This document shows, one piece after another, positions 7,651 to 17,812 of a stretch of DNA of 64,000 nt. The notes under the pieces are model-generated. The model worked only from the letters and a program-made list of their open reading frames with translations, was not told the origin of the DNA and ran no database searches. The DNA comes from CBDAPU01 sp965198875 (GTDB lineage: Bacteria > Pseudomonadota > Gammaproteobacteria > Eutrophobiales > Eutrophobiaceae). Position numbers and translations under genes: made by a program. Position 1 is the first letter of the stretch; every line of letters starts with the position of its first letter. The DNA lies in contig CBDAPU010000001.1 of NCBI GenBank assembly GCA_965198875.1, forward strand, positions 558,001 through 622,000, in the 5' to 3' direction.

Positions 7651-9513
7651 TTACGCGGCGGTGATGTTTAATAATTGTCGGCTGAATTGATTATCTCCTG
7701 AGGTGGTGAGCAATAATGTTTGCTGTGCGCGGGTCATGCCGACATACAGTAGCTTGCCACTATCCTGCTGATTTTTATCTGAAAGCGACCCAACACCTAT
7801 TATGATAACGCATGGAAACTCCAGCCCTTTGCTACTATGAAATGTAGATAACGTGACCCTGGTTATCGCCCGATTATAGTCCATTTTTTCTTTCTTGCCA
7901 TCCATCAGCAAATGCGGAATGGCCGCCTGTTCCATCTGCATCGCCATTTTTTTACCCTGGTCGCGGTACATATAAAGCACCGCCATGTCCGCCCAGGCGA
8001 TCCCCTGTTCACGCCACTTTTTCAGCGCCGATACGGCATCGACAAGCTCATGGCGGAAGTGTTTGCACTGGCGCACCTGGGGCAGGGCGCCATCCCCGCC
8101 CGCTGCCTCTGGCTCCACGAGCGGGATGTCCTCACTGGCAGGCTTGTCGGCATGGAGGTAATGATGTGCAAATTCGTAGGCGAAACGCAGGATCTGGCGG
8201 GTATTGCGATAGTTCTTTTTTAATACGGTCGTCCTGCCCTGCGCCTGAATGCCGACGCTTTTCAGGCTAAAGCCGAGGTCATGGTGTTTCCTGTAAATCG
8301 ACTGGGCGTCATCATACAGCAGTAGCAGTGAGTTTGTGCCGGGGTCAATCATCCGTACGACCAGCCGTAGCCATGCCGCCTCAAAATCATGCCCCTCGTC
8401 GATCAACAAGGCGGCATACTGGGCGACGGGCACATGCCCTCTATCCACCGCCATTATCAGCGATTCGACCTGGCGCCGGGGATACTTGTCCTCAGACTGG
8501 ATAACATCAGCATGGTGGGTTTTCAGTTGCTCAGCACACCAGCCATGGAAATGATATACCTGCACTTTTTCATGAATGCCCTTGCCAGAAACAAAGGCCC
8601 TTAACCTGGCCGCCAGGGAGATGTTAAAACACAATACCAAAATCGGCTTGTTGCTCATCTCGGCCAGTTGTTGGCAACGGTAGCCTAAAATTAATGTTTT
8701 ACCGGAACCGGCTACCCCATGGATCACCCGATGTCCTTCTCCCAGGCTACGTGCCAGTTGCTCCTGGTGCAGATCCATGATGCGGATGATGTCCGGCGCC
8801 GTATCGGCATCCTCTGCCCGGCTCTGCGCTGGTGGCGTCTCGTCTTTATGAAACAGGGAGATCTGTTTGCTATCGATACGCACCTCCGGGAACAGGTGCC
8901 AGCGGATACGATCAATTTGTGGCGGACTTAATTCATGACCAAACTGATGGCTAAACATTCCCCATAGCCGTTGCTCAAATAACTCGGGATCACCATTTTC
9001 AGAAAACTCATCCCTGTAAATAACCTGCCGATCCGGCAACAACATCGCCGGTGCCTCATCAGGTATGATCTTTTCTATCTGTCGGCGCGATATGTGGGTG
9101 AAGACCACGCCCTGGGCATAGGGCAACAGGAAACGACCTGCATGTTTGCCGTTTTTCTGCTGTAACGCAGGGTCGCCAGATAGCCGATTGATCACCGGGT
9201 AAGTGTATTGCCGTGCTTGTTCCAGGGGATTGGCCTTTCGCACCAGGCGATTATTGATCGATAACGCCACTTCCGTCTTGTTGATATTTTGTAACGTCTC
9301 AGCCCGCCAGTCTTTTACTTCCAGAAACAACAGACCCCGGGCCGGATGTAGCACGATAAAATCAGGGTAACGACGCTTTTTGCCCACTGGAATGTCATAC
9401 CAGCAAAGATAATCATCATCCAGCAGCGATTTCAAACAGCGGGCGAGCTTTCTCTCGCCAGTGGTCATGCGATTGAGTGTGCCCCTGTTCAGGGCAGGTA
9501 TGATTTCGGCCAT
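7651..9513 (-). CDS. NERD-domain UvrD/Rep-like superfamily 1 helicase (about 620 aa)
   Basis: The N-terminal ~130 residues form a nuclease-related (NERD) domain with the PD-(D/E)xK-type pattern PDFIVL followed by LEVKDW. The helicase core follows: Walker A GVAGSGKT, motif II LLIDEGHDF, motif III-like LLLLYDDAQSIY, motif IV KKNYRNTRQI, motif V TFHSSKGLEFPCV and motif VI LYVGMTRAQQTL. The start at ATG 9513 (MAEIIPALN) has an AAGGAT site; a TTG at 9531 is less likely. NERD-helicases are thought to act in DNA processing, some near defence loci; a specific role is not known. It stands alone beside a tRNA gene. Confidence 0.9.
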   Translation of the reverse strand: MAEIIPALNRGTLNRMTTGERKLARCLKSLLDDDYLCWYDIPVGKKRRYPDFIVLHPARGLLFLEVKDWRAETLQNINKTEVALSINNRLVRKANPLEQARQYTYPVINRLSGDPALQQKNGKHAGRFLLPYAQGVVFTHISRRQIEKIIPDEAPAMLLPDRQVIYRDEFSENGDPELFEQRLWGMFSHQFGHELSPPQIDRIRWHLFPEVRIDSKQISLFHKDETPPAQSRAEDADTAPDIIRIMDLHQEQLARSLGEGHRVIHGVAGSGKTLILGYRCQQLAEMSNKPILVLCFNISLAARLRAFVSGKGIHEKVQVYHFHGWCAEQLKTHHADVIQSEDKYPRRQVESLIMAVDRGHVPVAQYAALLIDEGHDFEAAWLRLVVRMIDPGTNSLLLLYDDAQSIYRKHHDLGFSLKSVGIQAQGRTTVLKKNYRNTRQILRFAYEFAHHYLHADKPASEDIPLVEPEAAGGDGALPQVRQCKHFRHELVDAVSALKKWREQGIAWADMAVLYMYRDQGKKMAMQMEQAAIPHLLMDGKKEKMDYNRAITRVTLSTFHSSKGLEFPCVIIIGVGSLSDKNQQDSGKLLYVGMTRAQQTLLLTTSGDNQFSRQLLNITAA

Positions 9514-9676
9514 TTGCATATCCTTAAACAAAGCAAAGCGGTTGAAAATAATCCACCTGGATCAGCTTGCTTATGCCCAGTATATCACGGCATCTCGGCT
9601 ATGAATGGATGAGTAAAGAGACCTGTTTGCACATTGGCGGGTAAAAGCGGGCATGGGATAAAGGTATGTTAATACA

Positions 9677-10370
9677 TCATGACATTTCAGGAACCCCCAT
9701 CTCCCCCAGCACCTGTCTCACCGCAGCGATGAACGCCTGCATATCGTTGACATCCAGGCGCCCGATACAACCCACCCTGAAACTCGCTACACCGGTCAGC
9801 TTGCCCGGGTAGATCACAAACCCCAGGGCGTTCAGTCGATCATAGGACTCTTGGAATGCGAAGGTGTTATCGGTCAAGGGAAACGTGACGATAACCGACG
9901 ACTGCAACGCATTCGGCAGTAACGTTTCAAAACCCATCTCGCCCATGCCCTCTATGAGCACACGGGCATTTTCTTGATAACGTCTATGTCTTGCGGCGAC
10001 ACCGCCCTCATCGTCCAGCTCCCGTAGCGCCTGCTCCAGCGCCATTAAACAATGTATCGGCGGGGTAAAACGCCATTGCCCATTGGCATGCATATACTGC
10101 CATTGCTCGTACAGATCCAGGCTCAAGGAGTGGGCGTTACCCCTTGTCTCATCAAGGGGCTCTTTTTTGGCGATCACAAACCCCATACCCATCACACAGG
10201 CCCAGCAATGCCGCACACACTCGACGATTTAACTCGATAAAACACGCATCACGAGAGCCGTAATCATGCAACATGGTCTGTTTCACCCTCGCCGATGTGG
10301 TCAACGGGCCCGGCGTGAATAACAACGGATCACGGCGGGAGAATGTTCGCTCTTTTTTATCTGCGCGCAT
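9677..10370 (-). pseudogene. phnW: 2-aminoethylphosphonate-pyruvate transaminase remnant (internal deletion and frame change)
   Basis: The first ~50 codons from ATG 10370 (LLFTPGPLTTSARVKQTMLH, then SRDACFIELNRRV) match the N-terminus of PhnW-type class V aminotransferases. Near 10200 the frame changes and the protein resumes at GMGFVIAKKEP, continuing with SLSLDLYEQW, GGVAARHRRY and GFVIYPGKL to the normal C-terminus. About 140 central residues are missing, including much of the cofactor-binding region just before the GFVIAKK segment, so the product cannot be active. PhnW starts 2-aminoethylphosphonate breakdown; no phnX or phnA neighbour is present. Confidence 0.85.
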
Positions 10371-10535
10371 GTCTTTTTAACGCCGCTTATTTCACCCCTG
10401 CCATCAGGGTCGGCACAGCGGGTGATGGACTTATCAGCAGGGTGCATGGATCGGTTTTTGAGGATCATAGCCGATAGTATGGTATGCGTGTTTGTTTTCT
10501 TATAACATCCGCCTATTGCCGTTTTGGAGGTGTCT

Positions 10536-12440
10536 GTGGAGCAGATGGGTAGTAGCCAATCCGAAGATCCCGGGCAACATACATCGCCCGGGTCTTTTGA
10601 AATTGAGAACGTCATTATCCGGTTTGCCGGGGATTCCGGTGATGGTATTCAGACGACGGGCGCCTTGTTCAGCCACGACTCGGCAATCGCCGGTCATGAC
10701 ATCAGCACCTTGCCTGATTTCCCCGCTGAAATACGCGCACCGGCAGGGACGCTGGCCGGCGTCAGCAGCTTTCAACTGAACTTCTCTTCCTTTGAGATCC
10801 ACACCCCCGGTGACAGGCCGGACGTGTTGGTCGCCCTTAATCCCGCCGCCTTGCAGGTCAACTTAAAAGCCCTGAAAGCGGGCGGCACATTGATCTTAAA
10901 TCATGACGCCTTTGAAAAGTCCGGCTTCAAAAAAGCCGGATATAACACGGACCCCAGGAAAGACGGCGCCTTATCCGGCTATCAGGTCTATGACTTGCCC
11001 ATCACCTCATTGACCGTTGCCGCGGTTGAGTCCGCCTGGATGTCCCAAAAGCAGGCGAGGCTCAGTAAAAACATGTTCACCCTGGGGATCATCTGCTGGA
11101 TGTATGACCGCGCCATTGAAGACATTATCGCCCGGGTTGAGAAGCTTTTCGCCGGAAAAAAACCGGAACTGGCCGAGGCCAACAAACTGGCCTTGCAGGC
11201 AGGATATAATTACGCCGACACCGTTGAGGTCTTCACCACCCGTTTTCACGTCAACAAAGCGATACTGCCCGCTGGTGATTATCGTCGTATCACCGGTAAT
11301 GAAGCCACTGCCCTGGGGTTCCTGGCGGCCTGCGAACTCAGTGGCAGAGCGCTTTTTTATGCCTCCTATCCCATCACACCGGCCAGTGACATCTTGCATG
11401 AGTTATCAAGGCTAAGACACTTTGGCGTGAAGACCATTCAGGCCGAAGATGAAATCGCCGCTATCGGCATGGCCATCGGCGCCGCCTATGGCGGGGCATT
11501 GGGATTAACCGCCACCAGTGGGCCCGGGGTCACCTTAAAAGCCGAAGCCATTGGGCTTGCAGTGATGACCGAGCTCCCCGTGGTTATCGCCAACATCCAG
11601 CGCGCCGGCCCGTCCACCGGTATGCCCACAAAAACAGAGCAGGCTGATCTGCTACAGGCGTTATACGGGCGTAACGGAGAGAGCCCGGTGCCGGTGATCG
11701 CACCGACAACACCCGGTGAGTGTTTCAACATGGCCATTGAGGCCTTTCGCATTGCAGTGAAATACATGACGCCGGTGTTCTTTTTATCGGATGGTTATCT
11801 CGCCAACGGCTCAGAGCCCTGGCGTATTCCAGAGAAGGATGAGTTGCCTGAATGGCGTATTGATGATTGTACCGCCCCTGAGAACTTCGCACCGTACAGG
11901 CGTGATGAGAAGACCCTGGCGCGCCCCTGGGTGGCGCCGGGCACACCGGGGCTGGAACATCGTATTGGCGGACTGGAAAAAGAAGCCATCACCGGTAACG
12001 TCAGCTACGACTCAGAGAATCATGCGTACATGGTGCGACAACGTGCGGCTAAAATTAAGGCCATTGCAGATGACATACCCGATCTGCTTGTGCATGGCCC
12101 TGAAAAAGGCGATCTGTTGGTGCTTGGTTGGGGAAGCACGCGGGGAGCCTGCCGCCATGCAGTAGAGCATGCCCAAGGGGATGGTTTGTCCGTGGCCGGC
12201 GCCCATCTGCGTTACCTCAATCCGTTCCCTAAAAACCTGGGGGCGGTGTTGAACAATTATCAATATGTGCTGATACCGGAGCTGAACCTGGGGCAGTTGC
12301 GGTTGCTCATAAGGGCTACGTTTCTCATCGACGCCATTGGGCTCAACAAGGTGCAGGGGCAACCTCTCAGTACACTGGAGGTCAAAGAGAAGATCTATGA
12401 CGTCCTGGGCGCTAACCTGCTCAGCGCCGCACAGGGTTAA
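10536..12440 (+). CDS. korA: 2-oxoacid:acceptor oxidoreductase, fused gamma-alpha subunit (KorA type)
   Basis: A pyruvate/2-oxoglutarate ferredoxin oxidoreductase subunit with the gamma domain first (FAGDSGDGIQTTGALF through about residue 200) and the alpha domain after it (GNEATALGFLAACELSGR, SYPITPASDILHEL, AEDEIAAIGMAIGAAYGG, TATSGPGVTLKAEA). With KorB it oxidatively decarboxylates a 2-oxoacid to acyl-CoA and reduces ferredoxin. The GTG at 10536 is chosen because GGAGG sits five bases before it; an ATG at 10545 is possible. korB follows after 16 bases. The fused layout and length (about 634 aa) fit bacterial 2-oxoglutarate ferredoxin oxidoreductases, but substrate choice is inferred. Confidence 0.9.
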   Translation: MEQMGSSQSEDPGQHTSPGSFEIENVIIRFAGDSGDGIQTTGALFSHDSAIAGHDISTLPDFPAEIRAPAGTLAGVSSFQLNFSSFEIHTPGDRPDVLVALNPAALQVNLKALKAGGTLILNHDAFEKSGFKKAGYNTDPRKDGALSGYQVYDLPITSLTVAAVESAWMSQKQARLSKNMFTLGIICWMYDRAIEDIIARVEKLFAGKKPELAEANKLALQAGYNYADTVEVFTTRFHVNKAILPAGDYRRITGNEATALGFLAACELSGRALFYASYPITPASDILHELSRLRHFGVKTIQAEDEIAAIGMAIGAAYGGALGLTATSGPGVTLKAEAIGLAVMTELPVVIANIQRAGPSTGMPTKTEQADLLQALYGRNGESPVPVIAPTTPGECFNMAIEAFRIAVKYMTPVFFLSDGYLANGSEPWRIPEKDELPEWRIDDCTAPENFAPYRRDEKTLARPWVAPGTPGLEHRIGGLEKEAITGNVSYDSENHAYMVRQRAAKIKAIADDIPDLLVHGPEKGDLLVLGWGSTRGACRHAVEHAQGDGLSVAGAHLRYLNPFPKNLGAVLNNYQYVLIPELNLGQLRLLIRATFLIDAIGLNKVQGQPLSTLEVKEKIYDVLGANLLSAAQG

Positions 12441-12456
12441 GAAAAAAGAGAGCAGG

Positions 12457-13521
12457 ATGGAAGGCACAACCGAGGTGAAAGAGAACCCTGCCTATCAGCG
12501 CAAGGATTTCGTATCGGATCAAACGATACGTTGGTGTCCGGGTTGTGGTGACTATGCCATCCTCGCACAGATGCAGCGGGTCATGCCGGAGATCTGTGAG
12601 CTGATGCAGTTACCTAAAGAGAATATCGTCTTTATCTCCGGCATTGGTTGTTCCAGCCGCTTTCCCTATTACATGAACAGTTATGGTTTTCACACTATCC
12701 ACGGCCGCGCACCGACTATCGCCACTGGCCTTTGCATCAGCCGACCGGATCTGCAAGTCTGGGTGATCACTGGTGACGGTGATGGCCTGAGCATAGGCGG
12801 CAATCACCTGATTCATGCCTTGCGTCGTAACATCGACATCAAGATCATCCTCTTCAACAACCAGATATATGGGCTAACCAAGGGCCAGTATTCACCCACA
12901 TCTGAAATGGGCAAAAAAACCAAATCCAGCCCGTTTGGTACTGTTGAGAAACCGATCAACCCCTTATCAATCGCAGTGGCCTCAAAAGCCAGTTTTATCG
13001 CCCGTGCCGTTGACACGGACAGCGATCATCTCAGAGCCATGCTGTTACGCATGGCCGGCCATCGTGGCGCGGCCTTCATGGAGGTACTGCAAAATTGCAA
13101 TGTCTTCAATGACGGGGCGTTCAAAGATTTTACCGCTAAAGAGGTGAAAAGCGATAGAACGGCCTACCTTCGCCATGGCGAGCCGATCATCTTTGGTAGC
13201 AATAATGACAGGGCTATTACCCTCAGAGGCGGCGCCAGTGGTTCACTGGAACCTGAGGTCGTGCATGTCAGCGATGTGCATGGATCTGAAATACTCGTAC
13301 ATGATGAGGGATCATCAAAGAGCACCGGAACCGCCCTGCCATTCTTGCTCGCGCAACTGGAAACACCTGATTTCCCTGTTCCACTCGGGGTGTTTCGCTC
13401 GGTACAAAAACCCCTCTACGGCGAATTACTGGACGAGCAGATTGCAGTGGCCAAAGATAAACTGGGCAAGGGCGATTTTTTCCAACATATTCGAAGTGGT
13501 GATATCTGGACGGTCAGCTAG
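12457..13521 (+). CDS. korB: 2-oxoacid:acceptor oxidoreductase beta subunit (KorB type), 354 aa
   Basis: The thiamine-diphosphate-binding partner of the gene upstream. It carries WCPGCGDYAIL near the N-terminus, the diphosphate/Mg motif GDGDGLSIGGNHLIHALRRN and NNQIYGLTKGQYSPTS. The ATG at 12457 begins MEGTTEVKENPAY and is preceded by GAGAGCAGG; longer reading frames upstream overlap korA and are not credible. No separate ferredoxin-like delta subunit is encoded nearby, as is usual for the two-subunit enzyme. Confidence 0.92.
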   Translation: MEGTTEVKENPAYQRKDFVSDQTIRWCPGCGDYAILAQMQRVMPEICELMQLPKENIVFISGIGCSSRFPYYMNSYGFHTIHGRAPTIATGLCISRPDLQVWVITGDGDGLSIGGNHLIHALRRNIDIKIILFNNQIYGLTKGQYSPTSEMGKKTKSSPFGTVEKPINPLSIAVASKASFIARAVDTDSDHLRAMLLRMAGHRGAAFMEVLQNCNVFNDGAFKDFTAKEVKSDRTAYLRHGEPIIFGSNNDRAITLRGGASGSLEPEVVHVSDVHGSEILVHDEGSSKSTGTALPFLLAQLETPDFPVPLGVFRSVQKPLYGELLDEQIAVAKDKLGKGDFFQHIRSGDIWTVS

Positions 13522-13531
13522 TTCTCGCCTG

Positions 13532-14522
13532 TTACACCTGCAAAACCAGCTTGCCTTTCACTTCACGCTGCATCACCTGGGTCAATGCCTTTGCGGCGGC
13601 GGATAAGGGATAGGTCTTCGACACATAAGGTATGAGCTGCCCCTGCTGAAACATTTGCAACAACGCCTGATTATTTTGCATTGCCTCATCCCGCTGATGG
13701 ATGAGAAAATCCCCCCAGGCAACGCCAAGCAACTGACGGCTCTTTAATAACACCAGGTTCGCCGGGATCTTGGGGATTGCCCCGCTGGCAAAGCCAACGA
13801 TCAAGACCCTGCCGTCCCGGGCCGTTGCCCGCAGGGCCTGTTCACAGGGATCACCGCCGACCGGATCCAATACCACATCCGCCCCTTTTCCGGCGGTTAA
13901 GTCTTTTATTCGATCTGTCAGGTCTTCCTTGCTGTAGTTAATATACTGATCCGCCCCGTATACTTTCGCCAGTTGCAGTTTCTGATCAGTGCTGGCCACG
14001 GCGATCACTCTCGCCCCCATCAGCCTTGGCCAGTTCAACCGTAGCAAGCCCGACGCCGCCGCCCGCCCCCAGCACCACTAAGCTCTCGCCTGCCTGTAAT
14101 CCTCCCCGTTGTTTTAGGGCATAATAGGCCGTTGCATAGTTCATAATAAAGCCGCCGGCGATGTCGAACTTCATCTGCTCGGGTATGGCGATGACATACC
14201 TTGCATCGACCACCACTTCCTCGGCAAAACCACCCCAAAGGGTCAACGCACAGATGCGATCGCCCCTCTTGAAATCGGCAACATCATCGGCAACCTCTGT
14301 GATCTCCCCCGCCACTTCACTGCCCGGGCTAAACGGCAGATCCGGCTTGATTTGATAACGCCCCTGCACGATCAACACATCGGGAAAGCCGACGCCGGCG
14401 GCATGGACTTTAACACGCACGCAACCCGCTTTGAGGGCCGGCGGCTCTACTTGCGCCAACACCAGTTGCTCCGGCGAGCCAAACTGTTTACAGCGTATCG
14501 CCCTCATCTCTCCCCCATTCAT
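13532..14522 (-). pseudogene. Zinc-independent quinone oxidoreductase/MDR protein, split by a one-base frameshift
   Basis: The first part (14522 down to about 14020) has the QOR-type MDR catalytic domain: GVGFPDVLIVQGRYQ, PFSPGSEVAGEI, and the Rossmann glycine motif GAGGGVGLATVELAKA. The second frame picks up directly as MGARVIAVASTDQKLQLAK and runs to a normal C-terminus (REVKGKLVLQV). One extra G near 14019-14021 accounts for the break, so the gene is otherwise full length (about 325 aa). It could be a real mutation or a base-call error. It converges on korB. Confidence 0.88.
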
Positions 14523-14617
14523 GGTTTATCTGTTATTTAGCCCATTTCATATGCCATAATCGGCCACTGTTACGATGTTATACATGAATAGTCGAGATCT
14601 TTAACAGGAGTTTTTAC

Positions 14618-15394
14618 ATGGCCCGTACCGTTTTATATGACGCCAGCGGCCCGCTGGCGACGATCACGCTAAACCGGCCTGATGCATTAAACGCATTTGA
14701 CAAGGCGCTACGCAACGACCTGGTAGCGGCCACCAAGCAGGCACGGGAAGATGGCGATATCCGCGCTGTGGTGCTGGTCGGCGCCGGTCGTTGTTTCAGT
14801 GCAGGCGCTGATTTAAAGGCCGGTTTTAAGACCGGCGCCCAAGTAGAGCAAATACTCAACGAGGAATACAAACCCGCTCTTATGCACATTGCCGAAATGG
14901 AAAAACCGGTGATCAGCGCCGTACACGGGTTTGCCGCAGGGATCGGGTTGTCCTATGCGTTGGTGTGTGACTTGACCGTGATGGGAGAGAGTGCGTTCCT
15001 GTTATCGCCATTTAGTACCATCGGCTTAATCCCGGACGGCGGCTCCACCTGGTTGTTGACCGGCACTATGGGATATAAAAATGCCTATGAAATGGCCGTT
15101 GACAATGAACGACTCCCGGCCCTGCGTTGCCGCGAGCTTGGCCTGGTCAATAAAGTGGTGGGCGATGATGATGTGCTTGCAAGCGCGCAGGAATGGGGGC
15201 GAAGGCTGGCTCAAAAAGCGCCTTTGGCGCTGGCAAGAACGAAAAAAGCCATGCGCGATGCGCCTTCGCTCAGCTATGCCGACGCCATAGCCAATGAGGC
15301 CGCCATACAACATCTCTGTTTCGATAGCGATGATTGCAAAGAAGGCATGAACGCCTTCCTGGAAAAAAGAGAACCTAAGTTTGCCGGCAAGTAG
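14618..15394 (+). CDS. Enoyl-CoA hydratase/isomerase family protein (258 aa)
   Basis: A crotonase-fold enzyme acting on CoA thioesters. Visible motifs are LNRPDALNAFD, the oxyanion-hole segments FSAGADLK and HGFAAGIGLSYAL, and FSTIGLIPDGGSTWLL, where the aspartate resembles the catalytic Asp of PaaG-like isomerases instead of the two glutamates of classical hydratases. Length is typical. An isomerase role on unsaturated acyl-CoA is therefore more likely than simple hydration, but this is inference. A CAGGAG site precedes the ATG. It is transcribed singly. Confidence 0.88.
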   Translation: MARTVLYDASGPLATITLNRPDALNAFDKALRNDLVAATKQAREDGDIRAVVLVGAGRCFSAGADLKAGFKTGAQVEQILNEEYKPALMHIAEMEKPVISAVHGFAAGIGLSYALVCDLTVMGESAFLLSPFSTIGLIPDGGSTWLLTGTMGYKNAYEMAVDNERLPALRCRELGLVNKVVGDDDVLASAQEWGRRLAQKAPLALARTKKAMRDAPSLSYADAIANEAAIQHLCFDSDDCKEGMNAFLEKREPKFAGK

Positions 15395-15555
15395 TGAAGC
15401 CCCTTATCCTTAACTGGCATCGCCCGGCGGTTTTTTGGGGGATATTCCCTTAGTCTGGAAACTGATCACAGCAATGCGATTACCGATGCTCGCACCTATC
15501 AGATAGAATGGCTGGCCGTATCACCCGTGTGTGCATTTCAATTTAAGAACACCCT

Positions 15556-16614
15556 ATGCAAGATAACAACCTGCTCAACATGCCACAGACAGTGCGCTGG
15601 GATGGGGGCGAGCTGTATTTAATCGATCAGACCCGGCTGCCGGGAGAGGTCGTTGAAGAGAGGCAACAATCCGTGCAACAGGTTTGGGAGTCCATCAAAC
15701 AACTCAAAGTGCGTGGCGCACCGGCCATCGGCATTGCCGCAGCATACGGTCTGCTCATCGCGCTACGCGATAAAACACATCTGCACCGTGATGCGTTTCT
15801 AAAAGAAATGCACGCACAGGGACATTATCTGATCAATGCAAGGCCGACCGGTGTGAACTTACAATGGGCCATAGGGCGCATGTTAAAATACGGCGATGCG
15901 CTAGTGGGTTTAAGCGCCGCACAACTACACCGCCAGCTCAGCGAAGAGGCGGTGCGCATACATAATGAAGACCGAGACCTGTGTCGCCGCATTGGCGATG
16001 CCGGGCGGCCGTTAATTACAGCAGGCATGGGCATACTCACCCACTGTAATGCCGGCGCGCTGGCAACCTCGGGGCTGGGCACGGCCACCGCCCCCCTGTA
16101 TCTCGCCCACCGGGACGGCCTTGACTTTCAGGTATTCGTCGATGAAACCCGTCCGCTACTACAGGGCGCACGCCTGACTGCATGGGAATTACAACAGGCG
16201 GGCATTGATGTGACCTTGATCTGTGACAACATGGCGGCAACGACGATGGCGCAGGGTAAAGTGCAACTGGTGATCACCGGTGCTGACCGGGTTGCCGCAA
16301 ATGGTGACGTCGCCAACAAGATCGGCACATTGGCTGTGGCCATCCTGGCGAGATACTATGGCATTGGGTTTTATGTGGCCATCCCCCGCTCCACTATCGA
16401 TCATGCCTGTGCCAGCGGCAGGGACATACCCATTGAAGAGCGTGATCCTGGCGAAGTAACCCACTGGGGAGGACGTCAAATCGCACCGGATAACATCAAT
16501 GTCGGCAGCGCCGCTTTTGATATTACCCCAAATGAACTCATCAGCGGGATCATTACCGAGCAAGGCATACTGCGCCCCCCGTATAACCAGTCCATAGGCC
16601 AACATCACCCATGA
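15556..16614 (+). CDS. mtnA: S-methyl-5-thioribose-1-phosphate isomerase (352 aa)
   Basis: Methionine salvage enzyme converting methylthioribose-1-phosphate to methylthioribulose-1-phosphate in the cytoplasm. Family signatures are present: KVRGAPAIGIAAAYG, the catalytic cysteine in ILTHCNAGALATSGLGTA, VDETRPLLQGARLTAWEL, and the catalytic aspartate in ITGADRVAANGDVANKIGT. Length fits MtnA better than the related eIF2B subunits. No other mtn gene is in the window. The aldolase gene follows after 29 bases and may be co-transcribed. Confidence 0.95.
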   Translation: MQDNNLLNMPQTVRWDGGELYLIDQTRLPGEVVEERQQSVQQVWESIKQLKVRGAPAIGIAAAYGLLIALRDKTHLHRDAFLKEMHAQGHYLINARPTGVNLQWAIGRMLKYGDALVGLSAAQLHRQLSEEAVRIHNEDRDLCRRIGDAGRPLITAGMGILTHCNAGALATSGLGTATAPLYLAHRDGLDFQVFVDETRPLLQGARLTAWELQQAGIDVTLICDNMAATTMAQGKVQLVITGADRVAANGDVANKIGTLAVAILARYYGIGFYVAIPRSTIDHACASGRDIPIEERDPGEVTHWGGRQIAPDNINVGSAAFDITPNELISGIITEQGILRPPYNQSIGQHHP

Positions 16615-16643
16615 ACCTTACCGATAAACCTTAAAGAAAATAG

Positions 16644-17687
16644 ATGACGCTAAAATATCACTTTGCCAGTGACAACACCGCCGCCATGGTGCCGGAGGCC
16701 TGGGACGCCCTGGCGGAGGCGAACGCCGGTTTTGCCGCCGCCTACGGGGATGACGCCTGGACGGACAAGGCGTCAAACCTGATCCGGGATGTATTTGAAA
16801 CCCACTGTGATGTGTATTTTGTCTTCACCGGTACGGCGGCCAATTCACTGGGTCTGGCCAGCATGTGTCGTGCACAGGATCGGATCATCTGTCATCAACA
16901 CGCCCATATCGCCACCGCTGAGTGTGGCGGGCCTGGCTTCTTCTCCGGTGGCGCCGGTATGGAATTGCTGGCGGGGGATGGATGCAAGATCACACCCGGG
17001 GCCATCGAGAAAGTGTTGCATCAGCGTTTCGATTTTCATTTCCAGATCCATAAAGTTATCTCCATCACCCAGTCAACGGAAATGGGTACGGTATATAGCG
17101 TGGATGAAATCGAGGCAATCGGCAAGCTGGCCAAAGCCAGAAACCTTCACTTGCATATGGACGGTGCGAGATTCGCCAATGCCGTTGCGTCTCTTAATGT
17201 TACCCCGAAGGCGATCACCTGGCGGGCGGGTGTTGATGTGCTCTCCTTCGGCGCTACCAAGCTGGGGCTGGCGGCAGGCGATGTGATCGTCTTTTTTAAC
17301 AAAGACCTGGCCGGCGCATTTGCGCATCGCACAAAGCAGGCGGGGCAGGTTGCCTCCAAGATGCGTTTTCTCACCGCCCCCTGGGTGGGCATACTGGAAA
17401 ACGGCAGTTGGCTAGACTATGCAAAAAAAGCCAACCGCTGTGCTAAATACCTGGGAGAGAAGCTGGAGAAATTAGACGATACCGAGCTGTTGGCGCCGGT
17501 AGAGAGTAATGCGGTCTTTGTCGATCTATCCCCGGCGACACATCAGTCCATGGCGGAGAGGGGCTGGGTATACCATGTGATGATTGGCGAGAGGGGCGCC
17601 CGTTTAATGTGCTCCTGGGATACCACCGAGGCGATCATCAACGAGTTTATCGCCGACCTCACACAAGCCGGTAGAGGACAGGGATAA
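16644..17687 (+). CDS. Low-specificity L-threonine aldolase (347 aa)
   Basis: A PLP-dependent fold type I enzyme that cleaves threonine to glycine and acetaldehyde. The start FASDNTAAMVPE, the segment TGTAANSLGL, HMDGARFANA (cofactor aspartate) and SFGATKLGL, whose Lys206 should form the Schiff base, are all in place. Length is normal. It matches the low-specificity L-threonine aldolase group (LtaE/GLY1-like); beta-hydroxy amino acid preference is not resolved. It lies 29 bases after mtnA. Confidence 0.9.
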   Translation: MTLKYHFASDNTAAMVPEAWDALAEANAGFAAAYGDDAWTDKASNLIRDVFETHCDVYFVFTGTAANSLGLASMCRAQDRIICHQHAHIATAECGGPGFFSGGAGMELLAGDGCKITPGAIEKVLHQRFDFHFQIHKVISITQSTEMGTVYSVDEIEAIGKLAKARNLHLHMDGARFANAVASLNVTPKAITWRAGVDVLSFGATKLGLAAGDVIVFFNKDLAGAFAHRTKQAGQVASKMRFLTAPWVGILENGSWLDYAKKANRCAKYLGEKLEKLDDTELLAPVESNAVFVDLSPATHQSMAERGWVYHVMIGERGARLMCSWDTTEAIINEFIADLTQAGRGQG

Positions 17688-17812
17688 CCCGTTGGGCAAT
17701 GACGCCGGCCTGACTGCACCCACAGGATAAATTCAGGAAAGTTTCCTGTTTTTATCAAACCTCAACGGGCATATCATCCATCGTACTGTGATCGGCCGAT
17801 GGTGAGAATATC

